Part shown: in pieces, positions 15,013 through 23,410 of the stretch | Numbering within the stretch: position 1 is the stretch's first letter | How the letters are laid out: every line of letters starts with the position of its first letter | Origin: Pseudomonadota bacterium | GTDB lineage: Bacteria; Desulfobacterota; SM23-61 | Reading direction: 5' to 3' | Length of the DNA: 41,278 nt | Assembly: GCA_018819135.1 (NCBI GenBank) | Contig: JAHJQK010000096.1 | Location: 1 to 41,278, forward strand | Notes under the pieces: model-generated | The model's database searches: none | What the model saw: only the letters and a program-made list of their open reading frames with translations | What the model was told of the DNA's origin: nothing | Made by a program: the position numbers and the translations under genes

Positions 15013-16989
15013 ATGGCGCGAATCGGAGTTTTTGTCTGTCACTGCGGTACGAACATTGCGAGAACGGTTGACGTCAAGTACGTGGCAGAGGAGATGTCCA
15101 AAGAGAAGGGAGTGATCATCTCCCGCGACTATAAATACATGTGCTCCGACCCGGGGCAAAATATCATTAAGGAATATATTCGCCTTTACAAATTAGACCG
15201 GGTGGTCGTGGCTTCCTGTTCCCCCCTTCTGCATGAACGCACTTTCCAGAATACGGTGAAAGAAGAGGGATTGAACCCCTACCTGATGGAGATGGCCAAC
15301 ATCCGCGAGCAATGCTCCTGGGTACACAAAGACCGCGCCGAGGCCACGCTTAAGGCCATCGAGTTGATCAAAATGTCTTTGGCCAAGGTTCGCATGAACG
15401 AACCTCTTTTCCCCAAAAGAACTCCCATGGAGCGCAAAGCTCTGGTCATCGGCGGGGGGATTTCGGGGATGCAAGCGGCCTTAGACATCGCCATGGTGGG
15501 CCACCCGGTGATCCTGGTAGAAAGGGCGCCTTCCATCGGCGGCCGGATGGCCCAATTCGATAAAACCTTCCCCACTTTGGATTGCGCAGCCTGTATTTTA
15601 ACGCCCAAGATGGTGGACGTGCGCAGCAACCCGAACATCCGCATTCTAACCTACTCGGAAGTGGAGAGCGTCGAAGGGTACGTGGGCAATTTCGAAGTTA
15701 AGATCCGCAAAAAAGCACGCTCCGTTGACATGTCCAAGTGCACCGGCTGCGGAGAATGCATGCAGAAATGCCCCAGCCGGGTAGACAGTGAGTTCGACCT
15801 GGGGCTGGGAAAGCGCAAAGCCATCTATATTCCCTTTCCCCAGGCCGTACCCAATGTACCAGTTATCGATCGAACCCATTGCCGTTTTTTCACTCAGGGG
15901 AAATGCAAAGTCTGCCAGAAGGTCTGTCCCGCGGAGGCGATTAACTACGAACAGACAGATGAGATCATTTCGGAAAAAATCGGAGCCATTGTCGCCGCCA
16001 CAGGTTTCGACCTATCCGATCCCAATGATTACAGTGAATACGGCGGCGGTCGGTATAAAGATGTGATCAACGGGCTGCAATTCGAACGCATGATCAATGC
16101 CTCCGGGCCGACGGAGGGGCATTTAAAGCGGCCCTCGGATGGCAAAGAGCCCAAAACCATTGTTTTCATCCAATGCGTGGGTTCCCGGGATGAAAACTTA
16201 GGCCGCCCTTACTGCTCCAAGATGTGCTGCATGTACACGGCCAAACATGCCATCCTAACCAAGGAGCACATTCCCGACGCCCAGGTTTACGTCTTCTACA
16301 TTGATATCCGGGCAGCAGGGAAAAATTACGAGGAATTCGTCCGGCGAGCCATCGAACAGTACGGAGCGAACTATCTTCGGGGAAGGGTCTCGCGAATCTT
16401 TGAAAAAAACGGCAAGTTGATCGTACGCGGAGCCGACACTCTTTTACGGAGCCAGGTGGAAATTGAAGCGGATATGGTGGTCTTGGCCACGGCCCTGGTG
16501 GCTCGCAGCGATGCTGTCAAAGTAGCGCAAATGTTGGGGATCCCGTACGATCAAAATCGTTTTTTTACGGAGATGCATCCCAAACTGGCGCCCGTGGAAA
16601 ACGTGACCGCGGGCATCTATCTCACCGGCGCCTGTCAGGCCCCTAAGGATATACCCGATTCCGTGGCTTCAGCCAGTGGGGCCTCGGTGAAAGTTTGCGC
16701 CCTCTTTGCCAATGAGGAATTGATCTCCGACCCGATGACCGCCCAGGTTAACCCGGCGCTGTGCTCACTCTGCAAGACCTGCGTAGACCTGTGCCCGTTT
16801 AGCGCCATCGTCGAGGAAGAGGTAAAGAGGCCCGATGGCCGAACCCAAAAACAGATGCGAGTGATCGATGGGGTTTGCCATGGCTGCGGAGCCTGCGTGG
16901 CTTCCTGCCGCTCGGGGGCGATCACCCTGAAGGGATACACCGATCAACAGATTTTCTCGGAGATCGAATCACTGGCGAGTTCATTTTAA
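15013..16989 (+). CDS. hdrA: heterodisulfide reductase subunit A-like flavoprotein
   Basis: A 658-residue FAD protein, the bifurcating core of HdrABC-type complexes. The N-terminal part has C9 and C11 in VCHCGTNI and a conserved CSDPGQN (44-50). The FAD Rossmann motif GGGISGMQAA starts at 147, and TLDCAAC (188-194) follows the second dinucleotide strand. Internal ferredoxin-like clusters use C243, C246, C249, C253 and C298, C301, C305. Two C-terminal [4Fe-4S] clusters use C584, C587, C590, C594 and C622, C625, C628, C632. This full-length single-copy form should take a hydride pair at FAD and split the electrons between ferredoxin and HdrBC. No selenocysteine codon or fused MvhD is seen. Start ATG has AAGGAATAG upstream, a modest site. 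Confidence 0.92.
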   Translation: MARIGVFVCHCGTNIARTVDVKYVAEEMSKEKGVIISRDYKYMCSDPGQNIIKEYIRLYKLDRVVVASCSPLLHERTFQNTVKEEGLNPYLMEMANIREQCSWVHKDRAEATLKAIELIKMSLAKVRMNEPLFPKRTPMERKALVIGGGISGMQAALDIAMVGHPVILVERAPSIGGRMAQFDKTFPTLDCAACILTPKMVDVRSNPNIRILTYSEVESVEGYVGNFEVKIRKKARSVDMSKCTGCGECMQKCPSRVDSEFDLGLGKRKAIYIPFPQAVPNVPVIDRTHCRFFTQGKCKVCQKVCPAEAINYEQTDEIISEKIGAIVAATGFDLSDPNDYSEYGGGRYKDVINGLQFERMINASGPTEGHLKRPSDGKEPKTIVFIQCVGSRDENLGRPYCSKMCCMYTAKHAILTKEHIPDAQVYVFYIDIRAAGKNYEEFVRRAIEQYGANYLRGRVSRIFEKNGKLIVRGADTLLRSQVEIEADMVVLATALVARSDAVKVAQMLGIPYDQNRFFTEMHPKLAPVENVTAGIYLTGACQAPKDIPDSVASASGASVKVCALFANEELISDPMTAQVNPALCSLCKTCVDLCPFSAIVEEEVKRPDGRTQKQMRVIDGVCHGCGACVASCRSGAITLKGYTDQQIFSEIESLASSF

Positions 16990-17080
16990 ATAAGCGATCG
17001 GCTATCAGCCCTCGGCTCTCAATTGAATTTTTCTATTGTTTTGCTGACCGCTGATTGCTGACTGCTTTTTCGAGGTGTCC

Positions 17081-17569
17081 ATGGAAGCAAAGCGGGAAAC
17101 GGAAGAGCAAGAAAAAAATTGGGAACCAAAGATATTAGCTTTCCTCTGCCGGTGGTGTAGTTATGCCGGTGCCGATCTGACCGGCTCTTCGCGGATCAGT
17201 TATCCCGCGAATGTGCGTATCTTGCGCGTCCCCTGTTCCGGCCGGGTCAATCCGTTATTTATCCTCAAAACCCTTCGTTCCGGAATGGATGGAGTGCTGG
17301 TCTCAGGATGCCATCCCGGAGATTGCCATTACACGGCAGGAAATTACAATGCCCGCAGAAAATTTGCCATCCTCTCTAATCTTTTACAGTATGTAGGTAT
17401 CGATCCCAGGCGCGTTCAATTTTCCTGGGTCTCGGCTGCGGAAGGGGACAAGTTTGCTAAGGTGGTGAATAATGTGGTGGCCGATGTAAAAGCCCTTGGG
17501 CCCAACGAGTTGTTCCGGCTTCCCCAGGGAGGGCAACCCGCGCCAGGGCCGGCGAGTGCCCATGAATAG
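17081..17569 (+). CDS. flxD: MvhD/FlxD-like [2Fe-2S] electron-transfer protein
   Basis: A 162-residue protein of the MvhD family, which hands electrons from an input module to HdrA. Conserved cysteines are C23 and C26 (FLCRWCSY), C52 (VPCSGR), and C77 and C82 (SGCHPGDCHY), as expected for its [2Fe-2S] cluster. The lysine/glutamate-rich first 16 residues are extra. A GTG at 17075 is in frame, but ATG 17081 has GAGG at the right distance. It follows hdrA after 91 bases of palindromic spacer and is followed by the two ferredoxin-type subunits and the flavin subunit. No hydrogenase genes (mvhA, mvhG) lie nearby, so the electron input is the FlxA side, not H2. Confidence 0.88.
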   Translation: MEAKRETEEQEKNWEPKILAFLCRWCSYAGADLTGSSRISYPANVRILRVPCSGRVNPLFILKTLRSGMDGVLVSGCHPGDCHYTAGNYNARRKFAILSNLLQYVGIDPRRVQFSWVSAAEGDKFAKVVNNVVADVKALGPNELFRLPQGGQPAPGPASAHE

Positions 17570-17583
17570 GATGGAAAACAGAT

Positions 17584-18552
17584 ATGTCCGCACCAATCCC
17601 TGAAATCAAAAAAGATGACCTCGTGGCTCTGGTAAAAAGTCTTTTTCAAGAGGGCAGGATAGATCATTTCCTCGGTTACCAGAAAGGGACGGTGAAGTTC
17701 AAGACGGCTCCTTTGATTGCCCACAAGGAGGAGGACCTGCAAGGACTTGCGGTGGACGACTTTTTCCATTCCAACCTGGCTCTTTACCTCAAAGAGATCA
17801 AAGGGCGAGTGGGTATTTTGACGAAGGGATGCGACAGCCGATCTCTGGTTACTCTCATCAAAGAAGAACAGGTAAAACGGGAAGATCTCTATATCGTGGG
17901 CATTCCTTGTCCGGGTCAGATCGATCCCAAGAGAGTTGCTGCTGCCGCCACCTGTGCGATAGAGGAATTGGAAGAAATCAACCGCCGGGGCCAGGAGATG
18001 GTGATCCGGGTCAACGGGCAAGAAAAAACATTGCCGAAGATTCAGGCCCTTATGGGCAAATGCCTTGCTTGCCACTATCCCCAACCCCTGATCTTCGATG
18101 CCCTTCTTGCCGGAGATTACGTTGCGCCGGTATCCCCAATAACCCGCTCCCCGGATGATCTTCGCCCCAAACCTATCGCGGAAAAATGGGCCTTCTGGTC
18201 TGGGCAGTTTGAAAGGTGCATCCGTTGTTATGCCTGCCGCAATGTTTGCCCGGCCTGCTTCTGCCCCCGCTGTTTAGTGGAAGAGAATATGCCTCAGTGG
18301 GTTTCTCCCTTGCCGTCCCAAGGGGATAATTTCGTATTTCACCTGATGCGCCTGATGCACGTCGCCGGAACCTGCGTATCCTGCGGAGAGTGCGAACGGG
18401 TATGCCCCATGGAAATCCCTTTGATGAAGCTCAATGAAAAGATGGCTGATGATATTAAAGAGCTTTTTGATTTTGTTGCCGGTGTGGATTTGGACAAAGC
18501 TCTTCCTCTCCGAACGTACCGCCAGGAAGACCCCGATGATTTCATCAAGTGA
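17584..18552 (+). CDS. flxC: iron-sulfur subunit of the Flx-Hdr complex (FlxC-like, with FrhB/FdhB-like N-terminus)
   Basis: A 322-residue electron-transfer subunit. The N-terminal half (1-190) resembles the coenzyme F420 hydrogenase/formate dehydrogenase beta-subunit fold, with GILTKGCDSRSLVTLI (77-92) and VGIPCPGQID (105-114) as landmarks plus C160 and C163. The C-terminal half has two [4Fe-4S] motifs: C212, C215, C218, C222 (CIRCYACRNVCP), followed by extra cysteines in ACFCPRC, and C264, C267, C270, C274 (CVSCGECERVCP). In Desulfovibrio the corresponding gene is named flxC or flxB; the assignment between the two is by length and order only. ATG 17584 follows flxD after 14 bases. Likely cytoplasmic. 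Confidence 0.75.
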   Translation: MSAPIPEIKKDDLVALVKSLFQEGRIDHFLGYQKGTVKFKTAPLIAHKEEDLQGLAVDDFFHSNLALYLKEIKGRVGILTKGCDSRSLVTLIKEEQVKREDLYIVGIPCPGQIDPKRVAAAATCAIEELEEINRRGQEMVIRVNGQEKTLPKIQALMGKCLACHYPQPLIFDALLAGDYVAPVSPITRSPDDLRPKPIAEKWAFWSGQFERCIRCYACRNVCPACFCPRCLVEENMPQWVSPLPSQGDNFVFHLMRLMHVAGTCVSCGECERVCPMEIPLMKLNEKMADDIKELFDFVAGVDLDKALPLRTYRQEDPDDFIK

Positions 18553-18565
18553 ACGAAGGTTCAAA

Positions 18566-19570
18566 ATGTACCTTAAAATCACCCCCAAAAAATTGATTCA
18601 ATGGTTGGACGGATTGAAAGCCCAGGCTGAAGTCTTAACACCGGCCAAGGTGGACGGCGTGTGGACTTACACTCTTTCCGACCTTCAGACCCTCCCTCAG
18701 CATTACTTTAATTCCTGTATTCCACCCAAGAGTTTGTTTTTTCCATCCCTGCAGGCCTTGCTCGGCTGGAGGTCATCTGACAGCTCGCTGCAGTTAAGCT
18801 CCACCCCCCCTCCGGATGGCCAACGGGCTATCTTGGGCTTGAGGCCCTGTGACGCTAGGGCGTTACGCATCCTTGAACCAGTTTTCTTGAAAGATTATCA
18901 GGATGTTTTTTATTCCCAGAATCTCTTGCGCACGCTTCTTTTGGGGCAGGCCTGCCGGGCGCAATGCCAAGGCTCCTTCTGCGAAGAGATGGGTATCGAT
19001 CCCCAAGATTCGGTAGACGTAGACCTGTTCTTCAGGGAAGTTCCCGGAGGCTATTTAGCCAGGGTGATCACGGAAAAGGGCAAAGATCTGGCAAGAGGCG
19101 GAGACTTTTTTGAGGAATCCTCTGCAGGGGAATGGAATGCGGCACGGCGGGAAATTGGGGGGAAAAGAGATAACCCCATATTTGATTTAGAAAAGGTAAA
19201 GGCCCGGGTCGGGGAGCGGTTCCCGGATGAAGACTTCTGGAGGCGGGTTTCGGATAAGTGCATCAATTGCGGGATATGCACCTACCTCTGCCCCACCTGC
19301 CACTGCTTTGACCTCTGTGACCTGCAGATGCCCGGCCAGGGAGTTCGCTTCCGCTGCTTCGATAGCTGCGCCTTCCCGGGTTTTACCAAAATGGCCGTAC
19401 ACAACCCCCGGGAGGAAAAATGGCGGCGTTACCGCCAGAGGGTGAGCCACAAGTTTAACTTTTTCTACCAAAACTTCCAAGCCGTGGCCTGCGTGGGTTG
19501 CGGCCGCTGTGTAATTCATTGCCCGGTCAACCTTGATCTGCGGGAAGTTTTGCTGGCCATCGCCCAGTGA
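18566..19570 (+). CDS. flxB: iron-sulfur subunit of the Flx-Hdr complex (FlxB, AsrA-like)
   Basis: A 334-residue protein related to anaerobic sulfite reductase subunit A and FlxB. The N-terminal domain has the family signature LGLRPCDARAL (90-100) and cysteines at 130, 134 and 139. The C-terminal ferredoxin part has C232, C235, C238, C242 (CINCGICTYLCP) with more cysteines in TCHCFDLC and DSC, and C309, C312, C315, C319 (CVGCGRCVIHCP). The longer open frame upstream overlaps flxC; ATG 18566, 13 bases after the flxC stop with GAAGG before it, is the natural start. With the next gene it forms the NAD(P)H-oxidising module. No AsrC sulfite reductase gene follows, so sulfite reduction by this set is unlikely. 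Confidence 0.82.
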   Translation: MYLKITPKKLIQWLDGLKAQAEVLTPAKVDGVWTYTLSDLQTLPQHYFNSCIPPKSLFFPSLQALLGWRSSDSSLQLSSTPPPDGQRAILGLRPCDARALRILEPVFLKDYQDVFYSQNLLRTLLLGQACRAQCQGSFCEEMGIDPQDSVDVDLFFREVPGGYLARVITEKGKDLARGGDFFEESSAGEWNAARREIGGKRDNPIFDLEKVKARVGERFPDEDFWRRVSDKCINCGICTYLCPTCHCFDLCDLQMPGQGVRFRCFDSCAFPGFTKMAVHNPREEKWRRYRQRVSHKFNFFYQNFQAVACVGCGRCVIHCPVNLDLREVLLAIAQ

Positions 19571-19590
19571 ATCAGACGAAGAGGGATCCG

Positions 19591-20439
19591 ATGAACGAGC
19601 AAGTCCAGGAAAAAAACATTTATCAGCCTCACCTCATGGAGATCACCAAAGTCATCCCCGAAACCGGGGACACCAAAACCTTCCATATTCAATTCCAAGA
19701 TGCCTCCCTGCGGGAGAGCTTTTCCTTCCTCGCCGGCCAATTTGCCGAGTATTCTGTCTTTGGGGAGGGGGAGGCTACTTTCTGCATTTCTTCCAGCCCC
19801 ACGCGGATGGGCCGCCTGGAGTTTAGTGTAAAACGAGTAGGTCGGGTTACCCATGCCCTCCACCAATTAAACGAGGGCGATCCCATAGGTTTCCGGGGGC
19901 CTTACGGAAACCATTTTCCTTTGGATAAGCTCAAGGGAAAAAACCTTTTGTTCATTGGCGGGGGGATCGGACTCGCCCCCCTCCGTTCCTTGATTCATAA
20001 TGTTGTGGACACCCGAGCGGATTACCGGGAAATCACCATTCTTTATGGCGCCCGAAGTCCGCAAGACCTCTGTTTTCGATACGACTTGGAAAGCTGGGGG
20101 GGTAATCCTACCCTCACAATAGTTACGACCGTTGATGTTGGGGATAACAATTGGAAGGGAAAGGTAGGTTTAGTGCCCATGGTCCTGGAGGAAATCAAAC
20201 CTTCTTCCAAGGAAACGATAGCCATCACCTGCGGCCCGCCGATCATGATTCGTTATACCCTCAAATCCCTGGAGAAACTTGGTTTCACTCCGTCGCAAGT
20301 CTGGACGACCCTGGAAATGAAGATGAAATGCGGCCTGGGGAAATGCGGCCGCTGCAACATAGGTCCTCTTTATGTTTGCAAGGATGGGCCGGTTTTCAGC
20401 TTGGAAGAGATTCAGCGCTTCGTTTCCGACGAATTTTGA
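19591..20439 (+). CDS. flxA: FAD/NAD(P)-binding subunit of the Flx-Hdr complex (FlxA, AsrB/PyrK-like)
   Basis: A 282-residue ferredoxin-NADP reductase-like flavoprotein that should accept a hydride from NAD(P)H. The N-terminal FAD-binding barrel has GQFAEYSVFGEG and the flavin motif FCISSSP. The nucleotide-binding domain carries GGGIGLAPLRSLI, YGARSPQDLCF and CGPPIMI. The C-terminus has a [2Fe-2S] set C247, C252, C255, C263 (CGLGKCGRC...C), as in PyrK, AsrB and FlxA. A GTG at 19567 overlaps the flxB stop, but ATG 19591 has GAGGGA upstream and is preferred. It closes the operon hdrCBA-flxDCBA, the reverse order of the Desulfovibrio flxABCD-hdrABC locus. NADH versus NADPH cannot be decided. Confidence 0.86.
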   Translation: MNEQVQEKNIYQPHLMEITKVIPETGDTKTFHIQFQDASLRESFSFLAGQFAEYSVFGEGEATFCISSSPTRMGRLEFSVKRVGRVTHALHQLNEGDPIGFRGPYGNHFPLDKLKGKNLLFIGGGIGLAPLRSLIHNVVDTRADYREITILYGARSPQDLCFRYDLESWGGNPTLTIVTTVDVGDNNWKGKVGLVPMVLEEIKPSSKETIAITCGPPIMIRYTLKSLEKLGFTPSQVWTTLEMKMKCGLGKCGRCNIGPLYVCKDGPVFSLEEIQRFVSDEF

Positions 20440-20695
20440 TGGCAGTATATAACCGTTTTCGCATCCAAGAATCCCTCCATCCCCAAAATAATCCATCTCT
20501 TTCTTTTTCCCTTACCAGCTTACCCCTACGCAGGGTCAAATTGCCCGCCAAAAAACTTCCCATTAATAATTTCTATTCCCTTATTGTTAGGTCTAAGGTG
20601 GAAGAAGGGTGCTCTTCGCCTGGCCCGGGCCAATCATCTCGAATTTATATGCAAAAATGAAAAGTGAAGGGTGGCAAGACAGGACCAGAATAATA
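20440..20695. other. non-coding spacer between flxA and carD
   Basis: An open frame of 169 codons on the plus strand overlaps flxA out of frame and has low-complexity, protein-unlike content here, so I treat this as non-coding. Apart from the carD promoter at its right end I see no clear hairpin or repeat. Confidence 0.5.
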
Positions 20696-20725
20696 TTGAC
20701 TTAAGTACCTTAGAGGTGCTAAAAT
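20696..20725 (+). promoter_or_regulatory. promoter of carD
   Basis: TTGACT (20696-20701), an 18-base spacer and TAAAAT (20720-20725), each one base from consensus, lie 46 bases before the carD ATG in an AT-rich leader. Confidence 0.6.
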
Positions 20726-20771
20726 TTTAAAATAAAATAATAAATAAGATAGATAGTAGGGAGGCGGGGAA

Positions 20772-21254
20772 ATGTTTAAGATTGGCGATAAGGCGGTCTA
20801 TCCTGCGCATGGTGTGGGAATTATCGAAGACATTAAATGTAAAGTGATCTCGGGAAATAAAAGAACCTTCTATGTTTTGAGAATTTTAGAGAAAGAGATG
20901 ACCATTATGATTCCCACTGACAATGCCGAAAGTGTTGGGCTGAGGGGGATCATCGATAAAAAGGAAGTTTCCAAGGTTTTCCGCATTCTTTCCGAAAGAA
21001 ACGGGAAGATTGATTGCCAGACCTGGAATCGCCGATACCGCGAGTATATGGAAAAAATCAAATCCGGATCGGTTTTTGAAGTAGCCGAAGTTTTACGGGA
21101 TCTGGTTCACTTGAAAACCGACAAAGACCTTTCTTTTGGAGAGCGACAGATGCTCGACCTGGCCCAGAACCTGCTGGTCAAGGAGCTCTCCATCGCCAAA
21201 AATATGGCCGAAGAAAAAGTTCGTCTTCGCCTTCTGAGCATCTTCAATATCTGA
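20772..21254 (+). CDS. carD: CarD-family transcriptional regulator
   Basis: A 160-residue RNA polymerase-binding protein of the CarD/CdnL family. It opens with FKIGDKAVYPAHGVGIIEDI, the hallmark of the RNA polymerase-interacting domain (residues 1-65, a Tudor-like fold), followed by a helical DNA-minor-groove domain (about 70-160) with VLRDLVHLKTDKDLSFGERQML. CarD proteins stabilise open promoter complexes, often at rRNA promoters. Start ATG follows GGGAGGCGGGG, a strong site. The gene stands before the PIN-TRAM gene and ispD-ispF, an arrangement common in Deltaproteobacteria. Full length and intact. Confidence 0.93.
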   Translation: MFKIGDKAVYPAHGVGIIEDIKCKVISGNKRTFYVLRILEKEMTIMIPTDNAESVGLRGIIDKKEVSKVFRILSERNGKIDCQTWNRRYREYMEKIKSGSVFEVAEVLRDLVHLKTDKDLSFGERQMLDLAQNLLVKELSIAKNMAEEKVRLRLLSIFNI

Positions 21255-21304
21255 AAGTCAGCTCTTCTATTCAAAAATTCCAAGAAGAAAGGAGGTGAAA
21301 AAAG

Positions 21305-22339
21305 GTGGGGATGTTTATCCTGCGGATCTTGCTGTTAGTGGCCACTGGCAGCAGCGGTTTTTTTCTGGGGCAGCAGGTTTCCCAGCTCCCGGAGTCCGGT
21401 TTATGGGGGATGGGGATCGGCTTATTCATCGGGATTCTCGTGATTTTATTCGAACGCGGCATTAAACAGATGCCGCTGAAAGTGGTCGTCGGTGGAGCCA
21501 TCGGGTTGGTTTTGGGTTTGATGCTGGCCAACCTTTTGATCAGCGCGTTCTTTACCGGCCTCTTTGAGCGGCTGGAAGTAAGTTTTTCAGCGTATGTTCT
21601 CATTAATAGTGCCCTCGGCTACCTGGGTTTGATCTTGGGGATCAAAAAGGGAAAAGATTTTGAGCCAACAAAAATTTCCTGGTTCTCCAAAGGAGTACCC
21701 CAAGGAAGCAACGGGCATAAAGTCCTGGATACCAGCGTAATCATCGATGGACGCATCGCGGATATTTGTGATACGGGATTCATGGAGGGCACGTTTATTA
21801 TTCCCCAATTTATCCTCCAAGAATTACGCCACATCGCAGACTCCTCGGATCCTTTAAAGCGCGGAAGGGGGCGGAGGGGCCTGGATGTTTTGAATAGAAT
21901 TCAGAAGCAAAATAATTTGGAAGTCAAGATCGTCGATCAGGACTACCCCAAAATTCAGGAAGTAGACGCCAAGTTGATCGCCTTGGCCAAGGAAATAAAC
22001 GCCAAAATCATTACCAATGATTTTAACCTCAACAAGGTAGCCGAACTGCAAGGAATTCCGGTGCTGAACATCAACCAGCTCTTCAACGCTTTGAAACCGG
22101 TCGTTCTCCCCGGTGAAATCATGAATGTGAAAATTTTGAAAGAAGGGAAGGAAGCCGGACAAGGCGTGGCTTATCTGGATGATGGAACAATGGTTGTGGT
22201 GGATAACGCCCGACGTTACATGGGCAAGAATGTAGACGTTTCGGTAACCAGCGTACTCCAGACCACCGCCGGGCGGATGATTTTCACCCTCTTGAAAGAA
22301 GACGCCCCGGAGAACTTTTATCAAAGTTTTAACCATTGA
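21305..22339 (+). CDS. PIN and TRAM domain membrane protein (YacL-like)
   Basis: A 344-residue protein with four N-terminal hydrophobic segments (about 5-27, 33-50, 58-83, 96-112), then a cytoplasmic PIN domain (138-262) and a TRAM domain (273-332). PIN acidic residues are D142 in LDTSVIIDGR, E173 in LQELRHIA, D221 and D239 in ITNDFNLNKV, so the Mg-dependent nuclease site looks complete. TRAM usually binds RNA, so an RNase or RNA-binding role at the membrane is likely but unproven. Start GTG 21305 sits seven bases after GGAGGTG; ATG 21311 is the alternative. It follows carD by 50 bases and is closed by a clear terminator at 22364. Confidence 0.88.
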   Translation: MGMFILRILLLVATGSSGFFLGQQVSQLPESGLWGMGIGLFIGILVILFERGIKQMPLKVVVGGAIGLVLGLMLANLLISAFFTGLFERLEVSFSAYVLINSALGYLGLILGIKKGKDFEPTKISWFSKGVPQGSNGHKVLDTSVIIDGRIADICDTGFMEGTFIIPQFILQELRHIADSSDPLKRGRGRRGLDVLNRIQKQNNLEVKIVDQDYPKIQEVDAKLIALAKEINAKIITNDFNLNKVAELQGIPVLNINQLFNALKPVVLPGEIMNVKILKEGKEAGQGVAYLDDGTMVVVDNARRYMGKNVDVSVTSVLQTTAGRMIFTLLKEDAPENFYQSFNH

Positions 22340-22363
22340 TAAATACCCTGGGGGGGAGGATTG

Positions 22364-22398
22364 CCCAGAATTTTCGGGGGAGATTCTGGGTTTTCTTT
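22364..22398 (+). terminator. rho-independent terminator after the PIN-TRAM gene
   Basis: CCCAGAAT (22364-22371) pairs with ATTCTGGG (22383-22390) and is followed by TTTTCTTT. It lies 24 bases after the stop and before ispD, which means ispD must have its own promoter or rely on read-through, and that the open frame of ispD extending back to 22336 is not coding there. Confidence 0.7.
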
Positions 22399-22452
22399 AT
22401 GCCCACGGGGCGAGTCGTTGAACGGCGCTCAAGGGTTCACCCTCGCCGGACT

Positions 22453-23160
22453 ATGGAAAACAGGCAGATGATGCGCGTTGTGGCCTTAATCCCAGCAGCG
22501 GGCCGGGGGAGGCGCATGGGCAGGGAAACACCCAAAGCCTCTCTTTTCTTAGGAGGAATTCCTCTCTTAAGGCACACTCTCCAAAGATTCGAAGCCTGCA
22601 ACCAGGTGGATGAGATCTTACCGCTGGTTTCCCCCAAGGAAGTCTCCTTTTGGACCGATGAAATTGGGCACCGCTCAAAGCTCAAGAAGGTTCAAAGGGT
22701 ATTGGCCGGAGGAGCAGAACGGCAAGATTCGGTTTTTTTGGGTTTGCAAGCCATCGCGGGAAACGCGGATTGGGTCATTATCCATGACGGAGCCCGGCCT
22801 TTTGTTCCTCCCGAGTTAATCGAGCGAGCCCTATCTGAAACCCGTCGCTGGAAAGCGGTAGCTGCGGCGCTGCCTGCCGGGGAAACGATCAAGGAAGTTT
22901 CTCTGGCCAAGGAAGTTTTAAAAACAGTGGATCGCGGCCCCCTTTGGATCATCCAGACCCCCCAATCCTTCGAGTACAGCTTAATCCTTAACGCCCATGA
23001 GAAGGCCCGAGAAGAAAGGTTTTACGGGACCGACGATGCTTCTCTGGTAGAGCGGTTGGGAATCCCAGTGCGGGTGATCGAAGGTTCCCCCTTTAATTTT
23101 AAGATCACCACACCTGAAGACCTCATCTTGGGGGAAGCGTTGCTGCAATACTGGAAATAA
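22453..23160 (+). CDS. ispD: 2-C-methyl-D-erythritol 4-phosphate cytidylyltransferase
   Basis: A 235-residue enzyme of the MEP isoprenoid pathway that joins CTP and methylerythritol phosphate. It has the nucleotide loop IPAAGRGRRMG with the following K in PKA, AGGAERQDSV, the HDGARPF motif, TPQSF and YGTDDASLVE, and ends with FNFKITTPEDL, all in family order. The frame is open upstream to 22336, but the terminator lies there. ATG 22453 gives MENRQMMRVVALIPAAG; ATG 22468 or 22471 would also fit and no start has a strong ribosome site. ispF follows after 250 bases of repeat-bearing spacer. Confidence 0.92.
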   Translation: MENRQMMRVVALIPAAGRGRRMGRETPKASLFLGGIPLLRHTLQRFEACNQVDEILPLVSPKEVSFWTDEIGHRSKLKKVQRVLAGGAERQDSVFLGLQAIAGNADWVIIHDGARPFVPPELIERALSETRRWKAVAAALPAGETIKEVSLAKEVLKTVDRGPLWIIQTPQSFEYSLILNAHEKAREERFYGTDDASLVERLGIPVRVIEGSPFNFKITTPEDLILGEALLQYWK

Positions 23161-23290
23161 AGTTTCGAGTTGCCAGTTGCGAGTTTCGGATTAAAGGTCT
23201 CAGGTTGGAAGTTGCCGGTGGTGAGTTGCCAGCCATGGTTAAATTCAGTTATTTTTATATTCTTAGCTTGATTGTATAAGAATTTCCTTA

Positions 23291-23374
23291 TTGGACACAG
23301 ATGAACGCAGATTTTCAGGATATTAAATGCAAAAAAATAAATATCTGTGAACATCTGTGGAAATCTGTGTCCAA
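23291..23374. repeat. inverted repeat TTGGACACAGAT / ATCTGTGTCCAA before ispF
   Basis: Perfect 12-bp arms at 23291-23302 and 23363-23374, with inner related words (GAACGCAGAT, CATCTGTGG), bound an 84-base AT-rich element 36 bases before ispF. The bases 23165-23235 left of it hold direct repeats of GTTGCCAG/GAGTTGCC words. Confidence 0.6.
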
Positions 23375-23410
23375 TTAAATTTAAACTCGTAACTATTTTT
23401 AGGTGTTTTC

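Noticed and set aside
17584..20439. Anaerobic sulfite reductase operon (asrABC)
   Set aside because: AsrA- and AsrB-like subunits are present but no AsrC siroheme subunit, and the genes are joined to hdrABC and flxD, which fits Flx-Hdr.
20151..20660. 169-codon plus-strand open frame past flxA
   Set aside because: Overlaps flxA in another frame and has low-complexity residues in the unshared part.
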